From positions 1 through 37,389 of the forward strand of contig CAJTOU010000032.1 of assembly GCA_910577835.1 (NCBI GenBank): a DNA stretch of 37,389 nt, given 5' to 3'. Below, piece by piece: positions 8,592-14,758 of this stretch. Position 1 is the first letter of the stretch; each line of letters begins with the position of its first letter. This stretch comes from an uncultured Lachnospiraceae bacterium. GTDB lineage: Bacteria > Bacillota_A > Clostridia > Lachnospirales > Lachnospiraceae. Below the pieces are notes generated by a model. It was not told the DNA's origin. It did not search any database and saw only the letters and a list, made by a program, of their open reading frames with translations. A program made the position numbers and the translations under genes.

Positions 8592-8825
8592 CTAAACCAG
8601 ATATGGCTTTAAGATTTCCAGAATATCATCAATACCAGATTCATCAGCATGAATGCATAAGTCAATCGGCTTGGATAAATCCAGGCTGAAAATCCCCATA
8701 ATAGACTTTGCATCGATTACATATCTGCCGGATACCAAATCAAAATCTGTATCAAATTTTGTAATCTCGTTTACAAATGCCTTAACCTTGTCGATGGAAT
8801 TTAAGCAGATTTGAACTGTCTTCAT
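8592..8825 (-). CDS. HPr-like protein lacking the phosphorylatable His (Crh-like)
   Basis: A 77-residue HPr-fold protein. The region around the regulatory serine is well kept (AKSIMGIFSLDL, Ser41 equivalent to Ser46 of HPr), but the active-site segment that reads GIHARPA in HPr is replaced by SIDKVKA: the His15 position is Ser10 and the Arg17 position is Asp12. It therefore should not carry phosphate in the PTS. Crh of bacilli is a precedent: an HPr paralogue without the His that keeps the Ser and works only in catabolite control with CcpA. No PTS genes are nearby. It has a good GGAGG site, its own promoter (8907-8935), and hairpin repeat B downstream. Confidence 0.82.
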   Translation of the reverse strand: MKTVQICLNSIDKVKAFVNEITKFDTDFDLVSGRYVIDAKSIMGIFSLDLSKPIDLCIHADESGIDDILEILKPYLV

Positions 8826-8869
8826 AATAAAACCTCCTCGAAAAAATTATATTTGAAATATTTATTATT

Positions 8870-8898
8870 ATGAGGCAAACTTTTGGAAAAGACCTCAT
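8870..8898. promoter_or_regulatory. Imperfect dyad in the HPr-like/mtaB promoter region
   Basis: ATGAGG ... CCTCAT flanks CTTTT-GG-AAAAG, a nested imperfect inverted repeat. It covers the -35 box of the mtaB promoter and lies in the 5' leader of the HPr-like transcript, so it could be an operator or an RNA hairpin. Confidence 0.3.
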
Positions 8899-8911
8899 TT
8901 GTATATATACT
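8883..8911 (+). promoter_or_regulatory. SigA-type promoter for mtaB
   Basis: TTGGAA (8883-8888), 17-base spacer, TATACT (8906-8911), about 63 bases ahead of the preferred mtaB start. Its -10 box overlaps the -10 box of the opposite-strand promoter at 8907-8935. Confidence 0.6.
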
Positions 8912-8935
8912 ACCTTTAAAATGATGAAAAGTCAA
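8907..8935 (-). promoter_or_regulatory. SigA-type promoter for the HPr-like gene
   Basis: On the minus strand TTGACT (8930-8935), 17-base spacer, TAGTAT (8907-8912). It sits about 80 bases ahead of the HPr-like start and overlaps the mtaB promoter head-on. Confidence 0.65.
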
Positions 8936-8973
8936 TGCAAAATTATAAAAAAAACGAATTGGAGAACAGAAAA

Positions 8974-10383
8974 ATGAGCAGAAGGATAAGCGGAAGGATG
9001 GGCGGAAGAATGAAGGTGGCATTTCATACATTGGGATGTAAGGTAAACTCTTATGAAACAGAAGCCATGAGGCAGGAGCTTGTAAAAGAAGGTTATGATA
9101 TTATGGAATTTATGCCCGGAGCCGATATATATATTATTAATACCTGTACTGTTACGAATATTGCAGACCGAAAATCGAGACAGATGCTTCACAGGGCAAA
9201 GAAAATGAATCCAAATGCGCTGGTAATTGCGGTCGGCTGTTATGTACAAACCAAAGAGGCAGAGCTTTTGCAGGATTCATCTGTGGATATTGTGGTTGGA
9301 ACAAACAGAAAAAGCGAGATTTGCAATATTATCAGGGAATATTTTAAAGAGGATGTTCCAGAAAATATTTCAGCAGATACTGAATCAGATATTAAATCTG
9401 AGACAGTATTGGCAGAAAAGAAAAGCTATCTTATAGATGTGTCACATTCCTGCGAGTATGATAATATGCAGATAAGCGCTGATGCGGAGCATACAAGAGC
9501 GTTTGTAAAAATTCAGGATGGCTGCAATCAGTTTTGCAGCTACTGCATTATCCCTTATGCAAGAGGCAGAATCCGAAGCCGGAAGCTTGCCGATATCAGG
9601 GCGGAGGCGGAAAAGCTTGCCGAAAATGGCTATCAGGAATTAGTATTGACCGGAATACATTTAAGCTCTTATGGGCAGGACAGAAAGAATATTACGCTTT
9701 TGGATGCCATAGATACGGTATCTCAGGTAGAAAAGATTCAAAGGGTCAGACTTGGCTCACTTGAACAGGGAATTATCAGTGAAGCGTTTATCAGAAAGCT
9801 CTCAGAAAATAAAAAATTCTGTCCGCACTTTCACCTTTCGCTGCAAAGCGGCAGTAAAGAAGTATTAAAAAGAATGAACCGGCATTATACACCGGAGGAA
9901 TATCTGGAAAAATGTATTTTGATAAGAAGCTTTTTTGACAGACCTGCTCTGACAACAGATGTGATAACAGGATTTCCGGGTGAGACAGAAGAAGAATTTT
10001 TAGAAACAGAAGAGTTTTTAAAGAAGGCAGCGTTTTCACAGATGCATATTTTTAAATATTCCATACGTCAGGGCACAGCGGCGGCAAAAATGGAACAGCA
10101 GATTCCGGATGCCGTTAAGACAGAGAGAAGTAACAGGCTTATAAAACTGAACAAAAGGCTGGAGCAGGAATACAGGAAGCAGTTTCTGGGAACAGTTGGA
10201 AGGGTATTGATAGAGGAGGAGACAGTGATTGACGGAATACACTGTTTTACAGGCTATACCGGTGAATATGTGAGAGTAGCTGTGGTGTCACATATCTGTC
10301 TTATCAACAAAATGGTAGAGGTAAATTTCAAAAAATTGCTAAATGCGGAAATATTACTTGCGGAATTGATAAAAATATATTAA
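8974..10383 (+). CDS. mtaB: tRNA t6A37 methylthiotransferase MtaB
   Basis: A radical-SAM enzyme that converts t6A37 to ms2t6A37 in tRNAs reading ANN codons. With the start at 8974 it is 469 residues. The N-terminal UPF0004 domain supplies three cluster cysteines (LGCKVN, INTCTVTN, AVGCY at about 22, 58 and 89). The radical-SAM core has CNQFCSYC (about 184-191), and the C-terminus resembles a TRAM domain. The start at 8974 has GGAGAA 7 bases upstream. A start at 9010 (MKVAFHTLGC) would match the usual N-terminus more closely, since the first 12 residues (SRRISGRMGGRM) come from a 12-bp tandem repeat. The earlier start at 8935 lacks a binding site and overlaps a promoter. Confidence 0.94.
   Translation: MSRRISGRMGGRMKVAFHTLGCKVNSYETEAMRQELVKEGYDIMEFMPGADIYIINTCTVTNIADRKSRQMLHRAKKMNPNALVIAVGCYVQTKEAELLQDSSVDIVVGTNRKSEICNIIREYFKEDVPENISADTESDIKSETVLAEKKSYLIDVSHSCEYDNMQISADAEHTRAFVKIQDGCNQFCSYCIIPYARGRIRSRKLADIRAEAEKLAENGYQELVLTGIHLSSYGQDRKNITLLDAIDTVSQVEKIQRVRLGSLEQGIISEAFIRKLSENKKFCPHFHLSLQSGSKEVLKRMNRHYTPEEYLEKCILIRSFFDRPALTTDVITGFPGETEEEFLETEEFLKKAAFSQMHIFKYSIRQGTAAAKMEQQIPDAVKTERSNRLIKLNKRLEQEYRKQFLGTVGRVLIEEETVIDGIHCFTGYTGEYVRVAVVSHICLINKMVEVNFKKLLNAEILLAELIKIY
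8977..9012 (+). repeat. 12-bp tandem repeat, 3 units, at the mtaB start
   Basis: AGCAGAAGGATA, AGCGGAAGGATG and GGCGGAAGAATG lie end to end. Because the unit is a multiple of 3 it stays in frame and encodes SRRI-SGRM-GGRM. Each of the last two units also carries a GGAAG-type site next to ATG, so several starts are possible. The same 12-mers recur at 13310-13333. Confidence 0.75.
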
Positions 10384-10596
10384 AATAAACAAAAGTGTGT
10401 GCGTGGAACAGCATATTTAGTTTCATAGGAAATTACTCCGTATTTTTTATGACGCAGCTCTTACAGAGCAGCTCAGGCAACCAGCGCTTGCGTTGATTGT
10501 ATTATTTGCTGAACAAAGTGCAGGGAAGGTTATCACAGATTTATGGTGCCTCGGGAACTTCGTTCTAAATATGAAAAGAGAGGTAGATATACGAAG
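10384..10596 (+). other. Intergenic region with several short hairpins ahead of ireB
   Basis: 213 bases without a confident gene. It contains GCTCT-TAC-AGAGC (near 10456-10468), CAA..CGC-TT-GCGTTG (near 10480-10497), a GAAC-TTC-GTTC stem near 10555-10565, and outer segments CAGCA (near 10410) and TGCTG (near 10508) that could close a multi-branched fold of about 100 bases. An ATG at 10450 opens a 15-codon frame without a ribosome binding site. No known riboswitch class is recognised and no good vegetative promoter is seen. It may be a structured leader or a small RNA. Confidence 0.3.
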
Positions 10597-10860
10597 ATGG
10601 ATGGTAAAATGAGCAGTACACAGTATTTCAAGACAGTACCTGAGACAAAGGTTGAAGTTGGACAGGTTATGAAAGAGGTTTATAAGGCGCTTTCAGAAAA
10701 GGGATATAATCCTGTCAATCAGATTGTAGGATATATTATGTCAGGAGACCCGACATATATTACAAGCTATAAAAATGCAAGAAGTCTTATTATGAAAGTT
10801 GAGAGAGACGAACTGATAGAAGAAGCCCTCACCTATTATATCAATAACAGGCTGCGCTGA
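10597..10860 (+). CDS. ireB: IreB-family regulatory phosphoprotein (UPF0297)
   Basis: An 87-residue protein if started at 10597. It carries the UPF0297/IreB core (EVYKALSEKGYNPVNQIVGY, then SGDPTYITSYKNARSLIMKV and RDELIEEAL). In Enterococcus faecalis IreB is a substrate of the PASTA kinase IreK and restrains cephalosporin resistance. The N-terminal TQYFKTVPETK segment has Thr residues where phosphorylation would be expected. The upstream ATG at 10543 would add 18 residues not seen in the family; 10597 and 10609 are the sensible starts. It begins the ireB-ruvX-DUF1292 block, equivalent to yrzL-yrrK-yrzB of Bacillus subtilis. Confidence 0.92.
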   Translation: MDGKMSSTQYFKTVPETKVEVGQVMKEVYKALSEKGYNPVNQIVGYIMSGDPTYITSYKNARSLIMKVERDELIEEALTYYINNRLR

Positions 10861-10887
10861 TAAGATGACAGGAACAGGAGACAGAAT

Positions 10888-11337
10888 ATGAGAATAATGG
10901 GGCTTGATTATGGTTCGAAAACTGTCGGAGTGGCAGTCTCCGATGAGCTTTTGATGATTGCGCAGGGAGTGGAAATCGTGCGCCGCGATTCGGAAAAAAA
11001 AATACGAAAAACATTGATACGTATTGATGAATTAATTGCTGAATATGATGTGGGAAAAATTGTTCTTGGTTTCCCGAAAAACATGAACAACACTTTAGGC
11101 GACAGGGCGGAGAAGTCGCTGGAATTTAAAGCAACTCTGGAGAGACGTACAGGGCTTGAGGTAATTATGTGGGATGAGAGACTTTCAACAGTCAGTGCCC
11201 ATAAAACCATGACAGAGGCCGGAGTGCGTCTCGAAGAGAGGGGTAATTATGTAGACAGTATTGCCGCTGCAATTATTCTGCAGGGGTACTTGGATTTTGC
11301 TGCAAATCGTTCAAAGGGGCAGTTGGCCGAAAATTAG
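10888..11337 (+). CDS. ruvX: Holliday junction resolvase-like protein RuvX/YqgF
   Basis: A 149-residue RNase H-fold protein of the YqgF family, variously reported as a Holliday junction resolvase, a pre-16S rRNA nuclease and an anti-termination factor. The first active-site Asp is in GLDYGSKTVGVAVSD (Asp7). The strand KIVLGFPKNMNNTLGDRAE carries the conserved GFP/N segment. The MWDERLSTVSAH motif and the late Asp in NYVDSIAAAIILQGYLD complete the site. Length is typical. It lies 27 bases after ireB and 18 bases before the DUF1292 gene in a compact operon. Confidence 0.94.
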   Translation: MRIMGLDYGSKTVGVAVSDELLMIAQGVEIVRRDSEKKIRKTLIRIDELIAEYDVGKIVLGFPKNMNNTLGDRAEKSLEFKATLERRTGLEVIMWDERLSTVSAHKTMTEAGVRLEERGNYVDSIAAAIILQGYLDFAANRSKGQLAEN

Positions 11338-11355
11338 GAAAGAGATGAGGAAAAT

Positions 11356-11613
11356 ATGTTTGGAAAGATTAAATTTGTAGATGAAGAAGGAACAGAGCTG
11401 GAATTTTCGGTAATTGAGCAGACGAGAGTAAATAATATCAATTATCTTCTTGTGACAGATTCAGGGGAAGAAGAGGAAGAAATAGAGGCATTTATTGTAA
11501 AAGATTTATCAGCCGAAGAGGATAAAGAGGCATTATATGAGATTGTGGAGGATGAAGACGAATTTGAAGGTGTAGCAAAGATTTTCGATGAACTTGTTGG
11601 GGATTTAGACTAA
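11356..11613 (+). CDS. DUF1292 domain protein (YrzB-like)
   Basis: An 85-residue, strongly acidic protein with the DUF1292 pattern: a first strand pair (IKFVDEEGTELEFSVIEQTRVNNINYLLV), an acidic stretch, then EIEAFIVKDLS and the C-terminal helix (FEGVAKIFDELVGD). The function of the family is unknown. Its place directly behind ireB and ruvX is conserved in Firmicutes (yrzB). The rnj gene follows after 17 bases with an AGGAGG site, so it is likely in the same transcript. A second, longer DUF1292 protein occurs at 36906-37202. Confidence 0.9.
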   Translation: MFGKIKFVDEEGTELEFSVIEQTRVNNINYLLVTDSGEEEEEIEAFIVKDLSAEEDKEALYEIVEDEDEFEGVAKIFDELVGDLD

Positions 11614-11630
11614 AATTAGGAGGTAAGAAC

Positions 11631-13307
11631 GTGAAAACGGCGATTGAAAATGAGAACACAAAGATAAAGATTATTCCTTTGGGAGGTTTGGAGCAAATCG
11701 GAATGAATATGACTGTTTTTGAGTACGAGGATACTATTATTGTAGTAGACTGCGGACTTTCTTTTCCAGATGATGAAATGCTTGGAATAGACCTTGTAAT
11801 TCCGGATATCACATATCTGAAGGAAAATGCAGATAAAGTAAAGGGGTATGTGATTACCCACGGACATGAGGACCATATCGGGGCGATTCCATATGTATTA
11901 AAGGAAGTAAGTGCGCCGATTTATGCAACTAAGCTTACCATGGGCATTATTGACAATAAGCTTAAGGAGCATGGTATGGAAAAGGCTGTAAAGAAAAAAA
12001 TTGTAAAACACGGACAGTCAATTAATCTTGGATGTTTTCGGGTAGAGTTTTTAAAGGTCAACCACAGTATTGCGGATGCGGCAGGACTTGCTATTTTCAC
12101 ACCGGCAGGAGTGATTGTGCATACCGGAGATTTTAAGATTGATTATACGCCGGTTTTTGGTGATGCTATGGATTTGACCAGATTTGGCGAGTTGGGTAAA
12201 AAGGGTGTGCTTGCTCTGATGTGCGACAGTACAAATGTAATGCGTCCGGGATTTACAAGCTCGGAAAGAACAGTGGGAAAAACGATTGACCATTTGTTTG
12301 CGGAAAATTCCATGCATAGAATTATTGTGGCAACCTTTGCGTCAAATGTGGACAGGGTGCAGCAGATTATCAATTCTGCCTGCAAATATGGCAGAAAGGT
12401 AGTGATTGAAGGCCGGAGCATGGTAAATATTATTAATACAGCAATGGAGCTTGATTATCTTAAGGTGCCGGATAACACTATTATTGATGTGGAGGAAATG
12501 AAAAATTATACTGACGGACAGCTTGTTTTGATTACAACGGGCAGTCAGGGCGAATCTATGGCGGCATTGTCCCGTATGGCGGCATCGATTCATAAAAAAG
12601 TTACGATTAAGCCGAATGATACAGTTATCTTCAGCTCTTCACCGATACCGGGCAATGAAAAGGCAGTATCAAAAGTAATTAATGAGCTTTCCATGAAGGG
12701 AGCAAATGTAATTTTTCAGGATACTCATGTGTCAGGTCATGCATGTCAGGAGGAAATCAAACTGATTTATTCCCTGGTAAAGCCAAGATATGCCATTCCA
12801 TTGCATGGAGAATACAGACATTTAAAAACGCATGCAGAACTTGCAGAGCTTATGGGCATAGATAAAGAGAGAATTTTTATCCTTTCCTCCGGTGATGTAC
12901 TGACCTTGTCGGAAAAAGAAGGCTATGTTTCTGGTCAGGTTCAGGCAGGCGATGTGCTTGTGGATGGCCTTGGTGTAGGCGATGTGGGAAATATTGTGCT
13001 GCGTGACAGACAGAATCTGGCAGAAAACGGTATTATTATTGTAGTTATGACTTTTGAGAAATACAGCAATCAGCTTCTCGCGGGGCCTGATATTGTATCA
13101 CGGGGATTTGTCTATGTAAGAGAAGCAGAGAATCTTTTAGAGGATGCAAGAAAAGTGGTAAACGATGCCGTGGTGGAATGTGTGGAAAAGAATATTTCTG
13201 ACTGGGGCAGGATAAAGATGATTGTAAAGGAAACACTGAGCGATTATTTATGGAAGAAAATCAAGAGAAATCCGATGATACTGCCGATTATTATGGAAGT
13301 AGAATGA
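11631..13307 (+). CDS. rnj: Ribonuclease J
   Basis: A 558-residue metallo-beta-lactamase/beta-CASP nuclease with endonuclease and 5'-3' exonuclease activity, central to mRNA turnover and rRNA maturation. The zinc motif is THGHEDHIGAIPY (His77, His79, Asp81, His82). Further metal ligands are in VNHSIADA and HTGDFKIDY, and the beta-CASP motifs follow (RIIVATFASNVDRVQQII, TTGSQGE, and HVSGHA near 365). The C-terminal domain ends in SDYLWKKIKRNPMILPI, as in other RNase J. The start codon is GTG, with AGGAGG about 8 bases upstream. Only one RNase J gene is present in this window, so J1 and J2 cannot be told apart. Confidence 0.96.
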   Translation: MKTAIENENTKIKIIPLGGLEQIGMNMTVFEYEDTIIVVDCGLSFPDDEMLGIDLVIPDITYLKENADKVKGYVITHGHEDHIGAIPYVLKEVSAPIYATKLTMGIIDNKLKEHGMEKAVKKKIVKHGQSINLGCFRVEFLKVNHSIADAAGLAIFTPAGVIVHTGDFKIDYTPVFGDAMDLTRFGELGKKGVLALMCDSTNVMRPGFTSSERTVGKTIDHLFAENSMHRIIVATFASNVDRVQQIINSACKYGRKVVIEGRSMVNIINTAMELDYLKVPDNTIIDVEEMKNYTDGQLVLITTGSQGESMAALSRMAASIHKKVTIKPNDTVIFSSSPIPGNEKAVSKVINELSMKGANVIFQDTHVSGHACQEEIKLIYSLVKPRYAIPLHGEYRHLKTHAELAELMGIDKERIFILSSGDVLTLSEKEGYVSGQVQAGDVLVDGLGVGDVGNIVLRDRQNLAENGIIIVVMTFEKYSNQLLAGPDIVSRGFVYVREAENLLEDARKVVNDAVVECVEKNISDWGRIKMIVKETLSDYLWKKIKRNPMILPIIMEVE

Positions 13308-13309
13308 TA

Positions 13310-13333
13310 AGCGGAAGGATAAGCAGAAGGATA
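13310..13333 (+). repeat. 12-bp tandem repeat, 2 units, after rnj
   Basis: AGCGGAAGGATA followed by AGCAGAAGGATA, just past the rnj stop. These are the same 12-mers that form the tandem repeat at the mtaB start (8977-9012), 4.3 kb away. Here they are noncoding. Confidence 0.7.
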
Positions 13334-13381
13334 ATATAGAAGAGTTGCACAAAAAGGAAAGAATGGAGGACATGCAGAATT

Positions 13382-13720
13382 ATGGAGGACCAGATTTTAG
13401 AAAAGGCTGAGGAATTGCGCGATTTGATATTGAACAGCGAGGAATATACAAAACTTCAGTTATACAGAGAACGTCTGGCAAAGGAAGAAGAGCTGTACCG
13501 GAAAGTCAATGAATTTCGGGAAAAGAATTTCGAGCTTCAGATAACAGGAGATTCAGCAAATGCAAGTCTTGTGGACCATTTATCACAGCAGTATTCAAGT
13601 ATACTGGAAAAGCCTGTTGTAAATGAGTATATACAGGCGGAGCTGATTTTATGCCGTAAACTGCAGTTAATGTACCGGATAATAACAGAAAAAATAGACC
13701 TAGATTTGAATTTTCTGTAA
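13382..13720 (+). CDS. YlbF-family regulator
   Basis: A 112-residue all-helical protein of the YlbF/YmcA family (Com_YlbF). It opens with ILEKAEELRDLILNSEEYTKLQLYRERLA and contains the EFREKNFELQ helix and a C-terminal hydrophobic helix. In Bacillus subtilis YlbF, YmcA and YaaT form the Y-complex, which acts with RNase Y on mRNA processing and affects competence, biofilm and sporulation. Here the gene follows rnj by 74 bases, which fits an RNA-turnover role. Its GGAGG site is 12 bases from the ATG, longer than usual. A partial duplication (ATGGAGGAC twice, 17 bases apart) overlaps the start region. Confidence 0.82.
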   Translation: MEDQILEKAEELRDLILNSEEYTKLQLYRERLAKEEELYRKVNEFREKNFELQITGDSANASLVDHLSQQYSSILEKPVVNEYIQAELILCRKLQLMYRIITEKIDLDLNFL

Positions 13721-13732
13721 CAGGAGAAAATC

Positions 13733-14101
13733 ATGGATTTAAAAAAGACATCTAAGCTGATACTTGGTTTATCAGTGAAAATAGTATTTTGGATTCTGTG
13801 TCTGACTGTATTTATTGTGATTTGTTCAAAGGCATTTTCTTTTGGAAGCAGCATATTCAGCGAGAAAGGAATGGCAGAGAAGGGACAGGGAGTAGAGATT
13901 ACGGTAACGATTCCGGCAGGAGCTACGACTTCACAGGTGGCAGATATTCTTTTTGATGTTGAGCTGATAGACAGTAAAATTATTTTTCAGATTCAGAGTC
14001 TGCTGTATGAGGCTGAGTTTGCTGCCGGAGATTATGTTTTAAATACAGAAAACAACGCAGTGCAGATTATTCAAACACTGAGACCACCGGAAGAGGAATA
14101 G
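13733..14101 (+). CDS. MltG/YceG-like membrane protein without the catalytic domain
   Basis: A 122-residue protein with one N-terminal membrane helix (about residues 13-36) and an extracytoplasmic domain like the LysM-like N-terminal part of MltG (VEITVTIPAGATTSQVADIL, then SKIIFQIQSLLYEAEFAAGDYVL). It stops where MltG would enter its transglycosylase domain, so the catalytic Glu and cleavage site are absent. The gene lies directly before trmR, exactly where Bacillus subtilis has mltG (yrrL), which supports common descent. It may bind peptidoglycan or a partner rather than cut glycan strands. It starts 12 bases after the YlbF gene and ends 8 bases before trmR. Confidence 0.72.
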   Translation: MDLKKTSKLILGLSVKIVFWILCLTVFIVICSKAFSFGSSIFSEKGMAEKGQGVEITVTIPAGATTSQVADILFDVELIDSKIIFQIQSLLYEAEFAAGDYVLNTENNAVQIIQTLRPPEEE

Positions 14102-14109
14102 GTGGCAGA

Positions 14110-14754
14110 ATGATAGTAAATGAAAGAATCATATCTTATATACATTCTCTGGAGCAAAGCAGAGGACCATTTTTAGATGAGCTGAGAACTTATGCAGAAG
14201 CAAATCGGGTGCCGATTATCCGCAGGGAGGTGGAGAGCTTTCTGGAGGTACTGCTTTCCATTCAAAGACCAGAGACAATATTGGAGCTTGGAACAGCAAT
14301 TGGATATTCGGCTATTTTTATGGGCAGATGTGTCTGTGAAAATAGCCGGATTGTTACGATAGAAAATTATGAAAAAAGAATTTTACCTGCAAAGGAAAAT
14401 ATAAAGAAAGCAGGTATGGAGAAGAAAATCTGTCTTATTGAAGGAGATGCACTGGAGGAAATGAAGAAAATGCGGTCTGAGACCTTTGACTTTATTTTTA
14501 TTGATGCAGCAAAGGCGCAGTATATTTACTTTTTGCAGGAAGCAGTCCGGCTTTTAAGGACGGGAGCGGTACTGGTGGCTGATAATGTGCTTCAGGAAGG
14601 TGATTTAATCGAGTCAAGATATACTGTGACAAGACGGGACAGAACCATACATGCGAGAATGAGAGAATATATGTATGAGGTAAAAAACAGAGAGGACCTT
14701 GTAACGACAGTTGTCCCGATAGGAGACGGGATGACAGTCAGCGTAAAGAGGTGA
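14110..14754 (+). CDS. trmR: O-methyltransferase, probable tRNA 5-hydroxyuridine methyltransferase
   Basis: A 214-residue class I SAM methyltransferase of the COMT-like O-methyltransferase family. SAM motif I is ILELGTAIGYSAIFM (about 57-71), with an acidic loop IVTIENYEKR, the metal-binding DFIFIDAAKAQYI (about 127-139), and VADNVLQEGDL. In Bacillus subtilis TrmR (YrrM) methylates ho5U34 to mo5U34 in tRNA, and its gene is followed by the U32 hydroxylases TrhP1/TrhP2. Here a U32 protein follows 4 bases downstream, so the pair likely makes mo5U. A general small-molecule O-methyltransferase is the alternative. Confidence 0.88.
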   Translation: MIVNERIISYIHSLEQSRGPFLDELRTYAEANRVPIIRREVESFLEVLLSIQRPETILELGTAIGYSAIFMGRCVCENSRIVTIENYEKRILPAKENIKKAGMEKKICLIEGDALEEMKKMRSETFDFIFIDAAKAQYIYFLQEAVRLLRTGAVLVADNVLQEGDLIESRYTVTRRDRTIHARMREYMYEVKNREDLVTTVVPIGDGMTVSVKR

Positions 14755-14758
14755 GATA

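Noticed and set aside
8935..8973. Earlier in-frame ATG for mtaB
   Set aside because: No ribosome binding site and it overlaps the -35 box of the opposite promoter; the ATG at 8974 has GGAGAA at good spacing.
10543..10596. Longer N-terminus for IreB from the ATG at 10543
   Set aside because: The added 18 residues do not fit the IreB family, and the region folds into short hairpins typical of a leader.
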